64,000 nucleotides of DNA from Enoplolaimus lenunculus (taxonomy: Eukaryota > Nematoda > Enoplea > Enoplida > Thoracostomopsidae), in the NCBI GenBank assembly GCA_030248215.1, contig JASANG010003249.1:62001-126000 (forward strand). The letters are read 5' to 3'. The notes beneath the pieces were generated by a model, which had not been told where the DNA came from, did not search any database, and worked only from the letters and a program-made list of their open reading frames with translations. Both the position numbers and the translations under genes were made by a program. Below, in pieces: positions 46,254-58,064 of the stretch (position 1 is its first letter; every line of letters starts with the position of its first letter).

Positions 46254-46420
46254 GTAACCAGCTCACCTTGCTCACGGGGTGGGGGCGGGGTCGGCTAAAA
46301 AATTTTCAGGAGAAGCATACAAGGGTTTTCGTTGACTTACAAGCAAGGTTGAAAATTTTGTAGGGGACCACTTTCACAGGGGAAGCTGACCATCCCCTGC
46401 CTGCGGGATTGATTTTTGTG
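46254..46420. repeat. Family K copy
   Basis: AACCAGCTCACCTTGCTCAC, a G-rich run, AAAAAATTTTCAGGAGAAGC and TTGACTTACAAGCAAGGTTG, in the K word order. Confidence 0.55.
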
Positions 46421-46614
46421 ACAGGTACGTATACGCAAGTATAATTGATCTACACCTGAATGTGAATAAATAAAATAAATAAATAAATAATTAGTCTCTT
46501 AAATGTCAAAAAATAACTGTAAAACAGCAGACAATTTGTGCATGTGAATAATAGTCACGTAAATCGACTTTATATACGTATATAAATTATACACATATAC
46601 ATGTATATATATCA

Positions 46615-47320
46615 GGGTTCCAACAAGAACTAAATTTTGCCGGAACAGGAACAGCAATTGAATGTTTTGAATGAACCGGAACCGGAACAGGAACCGGAAT
46701 TTGAAATAATTTTCAACACCGAATTACTGTTGGACATTTCACAAAACTTTGCTCAAAAACGGCTTAGGCATACTCTGAGTTATGTTACAAGCCAGGGTGC
46801 AACCGGAATTACAATTTACCGGAACCGGAACCGGAATTTGAAAATTTTACCGGAACCGGAACCGGAAAATGAAAAATGCATTTCACCAAAAATTTCATTT
46901 TAATCTTATTTTTTGCTCTATTATTTGTGAAATAACCTTAGTCGAACATAGGCATTTATTTTATTTGTTGTATTTTAGATTTTCATCATCGACTGAAGTG
47001 AAATCCACCATCAATGGCTTATATTCGGAGTACAAGTGGCTTTCAAAAGAGATTCTTAAAAATTAGCAAAGTTAAGAAAACGGCCAAATTATAATACCGG
47101 AATTTTTAAATCCGGTAAAAATTACCGGAACCGGAAGGTGAAAAAATGCCGGAACCGGAACCGGAATTCCGGTTGCACCCTGGTTACAACCAAGTTCTGC
47201 GAAAGACAACAGAAACAGTTGATTAAAAAATTGAAGTAATGGGAAAACAACACTCATGTCGAAATAATAATTTTTTTAAACACAAAGTTTCCAATGTTTA
47301 AATGATTAGGCAAATATGTT
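46615..47320. mobile_element. Family T copy 2, interrupted by a family A element
   Basis: Starts CAGGGTTCCAACAAGAAC, then GGAACAGGAAC words, is cut by family A copy 4 (46793-47182) and resumes with CAGAAACAGTTGATTAA and TTTCCAATGTTTAAATGAT, which match the T copy at 48327-48768. The right end is unclear. Confidence 0.55.
46793..47182. mobile_element. Family A copy 4: hAT-type MITE nested in family T
   Basis: CAGGGTGCAACCGGAATT to GGAATTCCGGTTGCACCCTG, 390 bp. Flanks gttacaag (plus one extra c) and gttacaac are near duplicates. Nearly identical to copies at 12332 and 20384, so recently amplified. Confidence 0.82.
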
Positions 47321-47668
47321 ACTTATATATCCTGCAACTGCCGGATGTGTGACAAATTAAGCAATCGTAGACTATGAGAAACTATGCTGTCAAAAACGAG
47401 GTCAAAACTCTGATGAATCTACTATGAGGCGTTTTTGCTGTGATCCTTAAACCCTCCTGTCTTCGGTAACGTACTGAAAACCGCATTGAAATATACATTC
47501 GATATCCGGCTCCGGCCAAATATTCCACTATCCCGAGCGGCTCCTATACTTTCTGGTAATGATTATACACACAAAAAACCATAAACCCAGTAAATCATAC
47601 ACGGTTAAAATTTAATGACAACGTTTCATTTCAATTAATAAATTTTCAAATACAAACGCAACAAACAT

Positions 47669-48037
47669 TGGCTGGGTTTCTAAAATCTTACGTAAGTATT
47701 TACTTAAGCTATGTTTAAGTAATTACTTAAGACGCTCACTTAAGTAAATACGTAATGTTTCGAACAAAACAGGCAAACGCCAAATGTGAGCCATTGTCAT
47801 AACAAAAAGTAATAATTTTTTGATTTATATTAAGGAGGCACCACGAGTCTACAATTTCAGTTGGACCAAATGTTTGTATACTTGAACGATTAATTTGAAA
47901 TCTATCACCTTTGGCATGCAGTTTAAGTATTTACTTAACATAAGTACGCTTTTAAAAACGACAAAATGGCTAAGTAATTACTTAGCACGTACTTAAGTAC
48001 AAAGTAATACTTGAGTAGAGTTTCAGAAACCCAACCA
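47669..48037. mobile_element. Family I copy 2 (short form)
   Basis: TGGCTGGGTTTCTAAAATC on the left and TTTCAGAAACCCAACCA on the right, with ACTTAAGTAA/TTACTTAAG palindromes just inside both ends. Shares TTATATTAAGGAGGCAC with the copy at 20301. 369 bp. No firm target duplication. Confidence 0.65.
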
Positions 48038-48326
48038 TTCACGATTCTTGAGCGATCATGCAAGGTTATATTTAAGATTGTAGTTTCAAAACAAAGTATG
48101 CTTTAAAGTTTCGAACTCAACTATATTTATGCACTACAAATCAGGAAAACAATGACCATCGACTAAGCCCATAATAGGCTAGTTGATTTTCGAACAACAC
48201 ATATTTGTGTATCTTCATAAAGCTGAGTTGATTCGGTTCATCTTCGTCCGCTTCAGCTAAACCTTTAACCCGAATTTGATAAAATGTTCTTACATTCGAG
48301 GATGCTCTCAATTACACCCGTACCCA

Positions 48327-48768
48327 TTCATGGTTCCTACAAGAACTAAGTTTCACCGAAACAGGAACCGGAATTTAACTTCTTTGCAGGAACTGGAACA
48401 GGAACCGGAATTTAACTTCACTGCAGGAACTGGAACAGGAGCCGGAATTTGAACTAACTTTATTCCCGAATTACAGTTGGACTTTTCAGAAAACATGCCA
48501 AAACATGGCTTATGCTAATTTTCAGCTATTTCATCATCAAATTTGGTGAAAACACATCAGAAACTGTTTATTAACAAAACTGAACTAAATTTCAAAAACA
48601 CTCTTTTAGAAGTAACAATTTTTCAAAGACAATATTTCCAATGTTTAAATGATTATGAACAATTTGCCACAAAACCGTAAAAATCCCTGTTCTTGCATCT
48701 CTGAACACACGAACCGGAATTGAACTTTTGCAGGAATTCCGGCAGAACAAGAATTCCGGTGGAACCCT
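48327..48768. mobile_element. Family T copy 1: CAGGGTTCC-type element
   Basis: Left GGTTCCTACAAGAACTAAG and right AATTCCGGTGGAACCCTG. The left part has a short tandem repeat of GGAACCGGAATTTAACTTC. Ends of the CAGGGTTCC kind resemble hAT MITEs, but the left base is altered and I see no clean duplication. Confidence 0.55.
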
Positions 48769-48842
48769 GTATAGATAAAAGCATGTTGCGGTCTAGGCGA
48801 GTAGAATAAATAAAATTGCAAAACTTATTCTTACTTTGAAAT

Positions 48843-49240
48843 TTTGCCGATGCCGATTCTTACTTTGCAATTTTGCCGATGCCGATTTTTATTTTGAAAA
48901 TTTGTCGATGCCGATGCCGATTCCAACTTGAGTACACCATGCTTAATTAACACATAGGATACTACATTATATCGTTGTGAAGACTTGAACCCTAATCATC
49001 ATAAACGATTATAATTTTATAAAAACGGTTAATTTCAATTAATTTATTCAAACACAAACGCAAGAGAGATAACAATTTTCCTCAACAGACACACTATTGT
49101 GCGCCCAGAAATGAAATTCATATCATTCCAACCGACTGTTATGTGCACAAAGTATCGGCAAAGAATCTTCCATTTTTTACAATGCCGATGCCGATACTCA
49201 CGAAAGTGCCGATTATTACCGATGCCGATTAATCGGCACA
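48843..49240. mobile_element. Family J copy 2
   Basis: Interior TGCCGATGCCGATTCTTAC and right end GATTAATCGGCACATC match copy 1 (7321). The left end is blurred by repeated GCCGATGCCGAT words. Confidence 0.65.
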
Positions 49241-49539
49241 TCTTTACATAGTGCACATAGTCAAACAAACAGATAGGCAAGAGATTAAACCTACAAGATT
49301 GTGACAGGAATACTATTAATTGCATAACTTTTAATTAATAACCAAATTATCAAAGAGCAATGAATCTTCCGCGAACCCAAACACCCGCGTTTCATATGCC
49401 GACTGAATGCAGCACACACAAGTTACTCAGTACCAAAAAACCAATCCAACAACATCAGGTACATATAATAATTTGCCATGCCTTCACTCAAGTATGTCGA
49501 TATATATAGGTATCACTCATGAGCTGGTGACGGCATCAC

Positions 49540-50035
49540 AACAATTCGTCACCAGACAACTTATCCGTCAACAGCTTTTTACTCCGAAACTTCCCCCCAA
49601 GGCAACAGCTTTTTACTCCGAAACTTCCTCCCAAGGGTTAGACAGTGTTAAGCTCAACATTCCGTTTGACTCGGTTGTTGTGATGAAACGGTATCGCGAT
49701 AATTCGTCGGCCGACACACTTATAATCCGAAATTTCATTGACTCGCCAATTCGTCGCCTATCATTATACTTAGGCTTAGGATTATTCAATACTGTTGGTC
49801 GTCAAGTTGTCGGGAGACGATGAAGCATATGGTGTGTGCCGCCATTGCTAGCCGCAAAGCGCAATGAAGCTTGCACAAATCCGTCACCCGACCAATTATA
49901 ATCCGAAATTTCATCGACTCGACAATTCGTCGATTATCAAGATGCTTAGGCTTACGCTTAGCATTATTCCGAAACTTTACGATACCGTTGGGCGACAAAG
50001 TTGTCGGGCGACGAATTGTCGTAGATTCGCATGCG
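49540..50035. repeat. Family F copy 6, two tandem or overlapping units
   Basis: A first unit runs 49540-49820 (AATTCGTCACCAGACAACTT to GTCAAGTTGTCGGGAGACGA), a second 49865-50030 (CCGTCACCCGACCAATTATA to AAGTTGTCGGGCGACGAATT). About 235 bp of the right part, including sequence between the units, is repeated at 51668-51905. Confidence 0.6.
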
Positions 50036-50189
50036 ACACGTCATAGTCACTTTTAACCAATCAGCTGCAAAGCAACTCCAAAACACAACCCACAAAATCT
50101 TCAACCCACAAAACTTCATAATGTTCATTTCCGTAATAATTTACACACTTTGACCAACAGCTAAATCAATGTTTTCCCGACGCTACCGG

Positions 50190-50345
50190 TAGCCAAGCCG
50201 TAGCCAGCCTACCTTGCTGGACGGCTCAATATTTTTCAGGATCGACATTCAAGGGTTTTCAATGAGCACAAGCAACGTTGAAAATTTTCTAGGGGGGAAT
50301 TTCTCCAGGGGGGCAGTGAGCGCCCAAGGCCCGCTGGCAGCGTGC
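50190..50345. repeat. Family K copy
   Basis: AGCCAGCCTACCTTGCTGG, AATATTTTTCAGGATCGAC, GAGCACAAGCAACGTTGAAA and a G-run. Diverged copy. Confidence 0.45.
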
Positions 50346-50849
50346 CTGCCCAGAAGTGTGAGAATCCTTAAAACAACGCAGGAACCCACTGAAATGCTGC
50401 AACGATGACAATGCCATATTGTTACCTTATAAAACTTACGTACCGCTGCTAACAAAACAACTCATCGACAAACACACCCGAACAGATGACTTAAAAACAA
50501 ACATCAAACTCAAAAGTGACTAAAAACACAAAAAACAATACAAAAATTTACACTAAAGCCATCAACTAACCTTCTTGCGAGTCGAGATAAATCCAGCAAA
50601 CAAACAATTTCTCGAGACGGGTAAACCGTGGCGGGCGGGGGCAAAACCGCTGCAAAAACCCCCGATTGCCAAGCCAATCGCTGAGACATATTTGCAATAC
50701 CTTCTATATATCGGTTTGGCGTATATTCCAAGCCGTTATAGCCACCCGGCCGTAGCTGTAAACTCAGCACACATACCACACACCAATCAAAGATACAATA
50801 TTCATCACACATACATAACTCGTTCTGCGATATTTTAAACACTGATGCT

Positions 50850-51035
50850 CTGCATACATACATATATATACATACGTATATATACATATATACATACGTA
50901 TATATACATATATACATACAAATATATATTCATATATACATACATATATATACAGACATATATATATACATATATAAATATATATAAAGATTTATACACA
51001 TATGTATGTTTATATAATTAGATATATACATATAA
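50850..51035. repeat. TATATACATA-type microsatellite
   Basis: Degenerate TATATACATA and ACATACGTATATA units over about 185 bases. Confidence 0.85.
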
Positions 51036-51289
51036 ATACTTTACGGTTTACAGCGCAACCCGCCGATTGTCGTATATTCTTGAATTTATATTGGTAAAGA
51101 CTCGTGTATGCAGAAAAAAATTACCCAACTTCTGCTTTATGACAACAACACACTCGCAACCAACTTCGTAAACTTTATATTGCGCAATTGCTGTAACATC
51201 GCAATATACCTCTGTATATTTTATACGTGCATCGCTGTTAAAATATCAAGATAAACACATTAATAAAGCACGATATTTAATGAAAATAT

Positions 51290-51485
51290 ATGTCGTTACG
51301 CCAATCTGCTATTCCGGCAAATTACTAATTCGCCTTGGCCAATCTGCTATTTTATGCAATAAATCAGATTTGATTATTTGAACAGACGCAATACCGTTAA
51401 CCAATCAGTGTTGAGCTTGCATCGGTGTTGTTTTGCGACATCTCACAATCGCCATTTGGCCGAGGCCAAACTCACTATATGCAAG
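51290..51485. mobile_element. Family G copy 5, right end diverged
   Basis: Left GTCGTTACGCCAATCTGCTA, then TTACTAATTCGCCTTGGCC. The right end is weak (GAGGCCAAACTCACTATAT). Interior GATTTGATTATTTGAACAG is shared with copies 1 and 3 in reverse. Confidence 0.5.
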
Positions 51486-51659
51486 CTAGCTATCTTAATA
51501 AACGCCATCGCTGGCCCACAAGTCCTTGATCCTGTGACACTGAACGTGCCGTTCAAACCTCAACAACTGTGCGAAAACTTGTACACATAGATCATACGTC
51601 ATTATGCAACGAACCTTGATGGATTCAGCCTCCAGTGCCAAATATGAATTGATGTGTTG

Positions 51660-51905
51660 TTGTTGGAAACTGTAGGTCGTCAAGTTGTCAGACTACGACG
51701 AAGCATATGGTGTGTGCCGCCATTGCTAGCCGCTAAGTGCAGTGCAACTTGTACAAATTCGTCACCCGACCACTTATAATCCGAAATTTCCTCGACTCGA
51801 CAATTCGTCGATTATCAATATGCTTAGGCTTTGGCTTAGGATTATTTCGAAACTTTACGATACCGTTGGGCGACAAAGTTGTCGGGCGACGAATTGTGAT
51901 CGATT
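51660..51905. repeat. Family F copy 7, near-duplicate of 49795-50030
   Basis: From GTCGTCAAGTTGTCAGACTA to TTGTCGGGCGACGAATTGTG. Includes the non-terminal words GAAGCATATGGTGTGTGCCG and CCATTGCTAGCCGC also seen at 49825-49850. Confidence 0.65.
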
Positions 51906-52791
51906 CAATGAAACACATCGCAGAGTGCAGTGAATCTCGTACATCGTACCTACGTTTCCTGCAGTCTAATACACAATCGTCAGCAAAATGCTAATTATCC
52001 CACAATGTAACCCCACCTTCTAAAAAGCACTGGCTGGTTACGCTCTTGGCTATTGCAAAAACTTTACCAGAAAAGGCATTATTTGCTATATTTATGCAAT
52101 AATAAGCGTGCAAAACAAAAATTTGAAGGTCAAACATAAAAAAAGCAATATTTCCAGTTACGCTGCAAAAACACATGCTCGATGGGACGCAATTTGCCAC
52201 CAGCAGAATGTAATACGAGAACTTGCAGCGAAACCAAAAACAACATTAAGGTCTGCCTACTGGGGTTTCCGTAGGCTGCTATCGAACGGGGCCGGGGGAC
52301 TGGACGGGACGGGACGACAAGCCGTCATTGCCATGAAGAAAAAGCGTAATACCGACGTCCAAGAATCGTATTTTCGCATGAATTCCGGTAACTCTTGGTA
52401 AATGCTATAACAGTTTATCATTGATAAACTTGAAAATGCGTCAAGCAGTGCAAAATGATTGCAAACACAAATAAATTTAAAGCGAATAAATTTTCAATTG
52501 AGACGACTCGACACGTTTTAAAACCGATTTAGTTATGTACACAATAGACACATGCACATGGTCGATACTTTAAACAAATACGTACCTCGTGTATATGTTA
52601 GCAATAAAATACTTCCTCAATTCCGACTCAAAATCAAAGAAATATTAACCGCAATCGAAAAATGAAAGTATATACGCTTATTCAAGGTCAAAAATACACA
52701 AAACAAGAACGATTTAAATTCAAACACATCGCGCAGTACAAACGGATCTATTCCGGTAGAATTCCATATTCAAATTCGGAATCGGTAATAG

Positions 52792-52927
52792 TGATGTGCC
52801 GATACCAAAATTTTGGCCGATACGAACATAATACACGATGCTTAAATGACTGATAGGATACCACATTACATTAGAAATGCAAAGATTTAAACCCAGATCA
52901 TTATTAACGATTACAATTTTATGAGAA
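52792..52927. repeat. Family J copy 3 (left part only)
   Basis: GTGATGTGCCGATACCAAAAT through ATGAGAACCGTTCATTTC matches the left two fifths of copy 1, then stops. Confidence 0.6.
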
Positions 52928-54510
52928 CCGTTCATTTCAATGTTTGCATTGGTTTACTGTTATGTTGCTCTGGTACACTTCGTACAAACTCTGGAAATTG
53001 TTGATAATTGTTGTGTTTGCATGGAGTTTGCAAAAGTGGGGGGTCAACAGGGGAGGGATCAGAATAAAGGAGTAATGTTCGTATGTGGGTCGACCCCCTA
53101 CCCCTCGTTAGTGAAACCCCACTATACATAAGAGAAAACGATACGCGCAAAGAACTGATATAAGTACCGACTGTTATAAAATTTAATACTCGATTAATAA
53201 TAATAATTACGATTCTGATTTCAATTATACCTGCGCTAGCACTCGGAACCGGGACTGAATTTGGATCGCAATCCTAATCGAAATCGGAATTGCGTTTGAA
53301 CCCAGCTCTCTATTGCAGCCTAACGATTATCATACTTACTCATTGCTCTTCAGACTCTAAAACCGTAAATTATTCTAATTTTGCGTGATTGCGAGCTGTT
53401 CAGTAAGTACATATCGCTCATAAACGAACGTGTCTACGTTCAGCGAGCACGAGCATACTTAAATATACTTACACCGCTACACTTATATATAGTTTTTACG
53501 CCACAAAACTAAACAAATTTACTTCTTAAAACAGGACAATGCCTCAATAAAACGATTTTATAACGAAATGAACTACCTTGCGAATGAATATTCGTGCTCA
53601 CCATTTTAAAACATATAGATGTAGGTACAAATAATGTCGAACATAACTTTATCAAATTTCATACTATACTTCATTTGATTTGATATATGTAATAACTCAA
53701 AGTAGAAAAACATAATATTATGATATATGTCAGCGTTCAACCGGAATTCTTGCTCCGGCCGGAATTCCTCAAAAATCCAATGCATGCTCCTGTTCGTGTT
53801 CATGCAATGGAATTTTTACGGTTTTGTGCAAATTATTTATAACCATTTAAATATTTAAAACATTGTCTTTAAAAAATTATATTTCTATATGAGTGTTTTT
53901 GCGATTAGTTCAATTTTTCGGTTAATAAACTATTAGATTAAAAATCTGATTCGATTTCCCAAAACCTTATCATGCTGGTAAGTTTTTGAAAAATTCAATA
54001 GCAATTCGGTGATATTTCCAATATTCATGTTCAAATAGGTGGTAACGTAACCGAACTAACCATGTCCCGATAGAATTTGAACGCAGTGTCTTTAGTTTCG
54101 TATACGTATATATTTTATGTATGTGCTGTCTAGAGATGCCCATGGCTTTTGCTGCGACTAAACTACAGCCGCACCATGGCAAACAATTTTTATCGTGGAT
54201 GAACCGGAGTCAAATTTTAAACGCAATGCTTACGTAGTTAACTGAACTCTAAATAACGTCGCAACAAATATGTGGCATTCTCCAGTCAAGTTATATTACG
54301 TAATCTCGAACATGCATACATACTAAAGGGTGAGCTGGCCTACTGGCATGAACCGGCCTTCGCTCTTCTTAATTACATAGCTTTCCAAAGATTGAGGTGG
54401 CGAACGTGCTGGGCACCCAACCCTAGAATATCTTCCATATGAGAAAACCGCCCTGCAAACGTTGAGGAACGCTTCCGCTCTCATGGCCTTTCTGTATGGT
54501 CTGTAGCATC
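52928..54510. other. No gene recognised
   Basis: AT-rich sequence. 53730-54010 holds a reverse family T fragment (CATTTAAATATTTAAAACATT). 53200-53310 has GGAATC-type words like 2160-2280. No splice-bounded coding motif found. Confidence 0.4.
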
Positions 54511-54514
54511 GCGC

Positions 54515-54875
54515 AACCGGAATTTCGTTTCGATAGGGAAATCCGGTAATATTCACTATCCGGTTCCGTTAATAAATCCGGTATTCTTTCACCGCTCATG
54601 CAAAAATTTAAGAAAAATTGGCATATTATTCTAACTTTATTTTTCTAAAATTGTCTGAGCGTGCATTGCCAAAATATTTAATTTGAGCGATACTCCATAA
54701 CTTATCATACGTTTCCACCTACTGCAATTGCTTCAGGATTTTGGGATTCTAAATGCTGTGTTTACACCATTAAAAGCGACAACATGGCGTTTAAAACGAA
54801 CTTTTCGGTAACAAGTATTTTTGTTTTCCGGTTCCAGTTTTCTTTAACTTTCCGGTTCAGGTATTTCATAACTCC
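54515..54875. repeat. Diverged family A-like element, sister of 3128-3565
   Basis: GCGCAACCGGAATTTCGTTTC on the left and TTTCCGGTTCAGGTATTTC on the right, with ATTTTGGGATTCTAAATGCTG inside as at 3410-3430. Confidence 0.5.
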
Positions 54876-56540
54876 TGTTGCTCCGTGGTTTGTAGGTATG
54901 TAGTACATGCATCATGCATACATATGTACAAAATTTGCACAAAGGGGTGCTCCTGTGAAACTTATCTTCATGACGCTTCCCCGAAATTTATTATCAGGCC
55001 GCACACCTCAGTAGACAAAATTGAAATGGCCCCAAGGCCGGGTATCCACCACTAGAAAGTCTTTCCAGAATCCAACCTTCGCTTGTTAGCTCTGAGGAAA
55101 GAAATCTGGTGGCACGTGCAAATTTTAAGAATTTTGTGATTAATTTACCGGATACCGGAACCGGAGACGGAATTTTTTTCCGGAACAGGTTGATTTTTCG
55201 CTGTATTTTTAACGTGCCAAAAGTTTTCGTTTGTTGTAAATTACTGCTACAAACGAACTGAAATGATTTAATGCAAAAATGCGTTTAACTCGCGTAGCAG
55301 TTTTATGACATAGGAACTGTCAGAACTGCACGTTAGGGACGACCACTTTGGGAATTCGAATTCTCCGTAGCACAATTACTGGTATTAGCAATTTTAGGAC
55401 TTGGGAGCGGATCGCGTGTTTATTATAATTCATAATTTGCGTCATTTGTATTTGTAGTTCTGAAGCAGAGACCGAGGCCAACCTACCGAGACCGAAACTT
55501 TTGGTGTCTTGGTGTCGGCCTCGGTCAATTTTTAACCGTCACCGAAAATAAACAGATTTTTCTTAAATCGCCACCAACAGTACTTGGTAATGAACGCCAT
55601 AAAAAGCACATCCACATTGCTTGTGCTGTATAACTTTATTAACTGCTTTACTTCCACACGCCCATGATTAAGCTGAAGCGTAAACCTACACCTAAGCCGT
55701 CCATGTCGTTCTCTCATTTTGGGAGAACTTGAGACTTTTATTAAAACAGTCACTATTAAGGGAAATAAACACCTATACACTCTATTTTTAGTGGTTCACG
55801 CATATACATTCGCTCCCAAATACGAGCAAAACACTACTGCGTCCTTTCAACTCCAACCAGCTCCGCTAATAGTAATTTGTTATTGCTTTTACCTTTTTCC
55901 GTTTTCGATTGGTGGGAAATTCCCGTTTTACACCAGCGCCCAGAACTTACACGACGAACGAGGGACCTTAAATGACACGGAAACTTACCAAAAATTTTGT
56001 CCTCTACGCACAATAAGCTGAAGTTAGAAAATAATGTGTTTAAATGAATGCTGCAGTAAAGCCTAATTACTGATTAGAAACCACTGAACATACAGTGAAG
56101 AATTATCATCCCTACGTTTCAAAAGCAAGACTCACGTAGCTTTGTTAAAAGTAGTAGCTACGTACTTTAGTGTGAATGAAGACAAAACAAAGAACTTCAT
56201 TTCTACTCATAACATTATTTATGAATTTTCTGTCACATGTTACAGAAGACGAAACGGATGCAATGCAAAGAGGGCTAAAAACAGAAATTTTGCAAATGCA
56301 GTAAAGCTAACTCCGACATATATATTTGTTTACGGCATCTGATCAAATTAAAAGCGCGAAAACCTCGGCCAATGTAGTTTGAGGGCAGTAAACATATTCC
56401 AACTTAAGCCTATTCTAATGTCAATTGCATGCCATGTTAATTTATCTCAACTTGTCGAGGAAATTTTTTTAATTCTCTAGAATGCTAAAACTATGGCTAC
56501 GATTCTGGGCTGCAAGGAAGGAATAAATCACATGTGGATG
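54876..56540. other. No gene recognised
   Basis: Contains family L words at about 55440-55560 (CCGAGGCCAACCTACCGAGAC) and a CCGG-rich relic at 55145-55190. Otherwise unique AT-rich DNA. Confidence 0.4.
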
Positions 56541-56542
56541 TA

Positions 56543-56656
56543 AACTGCAAAAATAGTGAGTCAAATTGGTCGGAGTCGAATTTTGACTATATCTGAGTAA
56601 AGTTATGGAAAGCCTATTTCGGTGAGAGTCAATTTCGCTCACCATTTTTTGCAGTG
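56543..56656. mobile_element. Family H copy 2 (short)
   Basis: ACTGCAAAAATAGTGAGTC on the left; CTCACCATTTTTTGCAGTG on the right. 114 bp, an internally deleted form. Confidence 0.7.
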
Positions 56657-56807
56657 TACTTGTAAAAAGTGAGTAGTTTTGCAATGAAATATACAGTTTT
56701 ATATCTGTGTTTATTAAAACCAACAAAACAGCCACTACAAAGCGCTGTTAAAAAATTTTCTAAACTTTTTCGAAACCTCTAGTTAAGGAAGCCCACGGAT
56801 GGGCACT

Positions 56808-56990
56808 TTATAAAAACCATGCACGAAAATTATCGTTAAATACGAGTTGCACCGAAGCTGGCTGCCAATTTTCTGCCAGAACCCGAAGCAAGCTCTTACG
56901 GTAGTCGCCAGGCACGTGTAGGTCCATGTGTCCTCGAACGCGACACCACTTACATAAAAAGTTTGATCTTTTAATACAGGTTTTGCAAAA
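56808..56990 (-). CDS. Possible 3' coding fragment, Cys-rich, unknown family
   Basis: A minus-strand open frame of about 60 codons ends at a TAA (56808-56810). It reads CKTCIKRSNFLCKWC, then VRGHMDLHVPGDYRKSLLRV, LAENWQPASVQL and FNDNFRAWFL. The two CxxC pairs could bind zinc. Composition is protein-like and unlike its AT-rich flanks. Its upstream side runs straight into the end of a family H element at 56985, so if it was once an exon it is truncated or interrupted there. I do not recognise the family. Confidence 0.3.
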   Translation of the reverse strand, partial: FCKTCIKRSNFLCKWCRVRGHMDLHVPGDYRKSLLRVLAENWQPASVQLVFNDNFRAWFL

Positions 56991-57172
56991 AATGCTGCGC
57001 CAAATTGACTCTCTGCGAAATAGACTTTTCCGGACAACACAAACTGAGTGAAATTCGACTCCGGCAGAGTTAAATTCGACTCACTGAGCGACTCGGATTT
57101 GTTGAATTTGACTCCGGCGGAGTCGACTAAGTTTGTGCAGTGAGGAAAAGCATATTTCGGGGAGCGTCAATT
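56985..57172. mobile_element. Family H copy 3, right side degraded
   Basis: Left TTGCAAAAAATGCTGCGCC, interior ACACAAACTGAGTGAAATTC and CGACTCCGGCAGAG; right side ends near TTTCGGGGAGCGTCAATTG without the terminal CAGTG. Confidence 0.6.
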
Positions 57173-57360
57173 GAAGTATAACACCAGTCATACTCTGCCT
57201 AGTGATCTAAAACATTTTTTAGTTTAATAGGAATCATGTTAATATAAAAAAACTATTTTAAACGCTTTTTGCGCTTTAAAATCCGGAGTATTCTCTGAAA
57301 CGCTTCTATAGCGACGAAATATTTACATGTTACTCTTGTCTATCGAAAGAAATTATGTTA

Positions 57361-58064
57361 CTATATTGACCCGAATAAGAGGGGATAAGAGTGGGGTCCC
57401 CATTTTGAGTCCGATTAATAGGAATCCGTATCCCTAATAAGAGTCCGTAAGCGGACATAGTCCTTAAACCTTAATTAGAGTCCATAAATGTCAATTATCC
57501 CTAATTGTAGCGCATAAATGACTCCAGGTCCAAATAATTTGACTTCGAAACTTTAAAGCGTACTTAAGTTTTGAAAGTACATTCCAACGTATAACCTTGC
57601 ATTATCGCTCAAGCTATTGACACTGTCGGTGGTTGATGTTGTTGCGTGTAAAATTGACCCGCAGCGCGAGCCAGGCAAAAATACAAAAGCAGACGAATGT
57701 TTATTAGCATAAATCAACAATTAAACAACGCTAACCGATATATTGCATGACCGGTCCAAAACATCATCATGTAAGCAAACATAAAGCTTACTAACCTCAA
57801 TTTGCATACCATTTCATAAACCACAGGCAAACCTAAGAAAATCGAAACGATATCATAATATCCCGCGTGGGCGGATCCTACAGACACAACACAAACAAAC
57901 ATTTAATTCAACGGTTAGTTGCAGTACCGGATATATATCAGTAACGAAGGGTGGCGGAGCGTGGGTTAAAAATAAATAACAGTCCGTAACCGAATAACAA
58001 GGGGGGCACCCTCTGGATAGGCCAAATAAATATCCGCGCCCCCCTCTTATTCGGGTGAATACAG
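57361..58064. mobile_element. Family N copy 2: mariner-type element with TA duplication and extra 250-bp interior
   Basis: CTATATTGACCCGAATAAGAG on the left and CTTATTCGGGTGAATACAG on the right, flanked by TA on each side. These are Tc1/mariner-type features. 704 bp. Compared with copy 1 (61947-62391, reversed) it holds about 250 extra bases at roughly 57620-57890, which carry the 62-codon minus-strand frame listed next. Confidence 0.8.
57714..57902 (-). CDS. Hydrophobic 62-codon frame inside family N copy 2
   Basis: The frame contains SAHAGYYDIVSIFLGLPVVY and LRLVSFMFAYMMMFWTGHAI, two strongly hydrophobic stretches that would be membrane helices. There is a CTGTAG acceptor-like site before GATCC at about 57877 and a GTATGC donor-like site after YEM. 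It could be a captured host exon, a remnant of the element's own interior, or chance. No family recognised, and it lacks DDE-type transposase motifs. Confidence 0.2.
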   Translation of the reverse strand: MFVCVVSVGSAHAGYYDIVSIFLGLPVVYEMVCKLRLVSFMFAYMMMFWTGHAIYRLALFNC

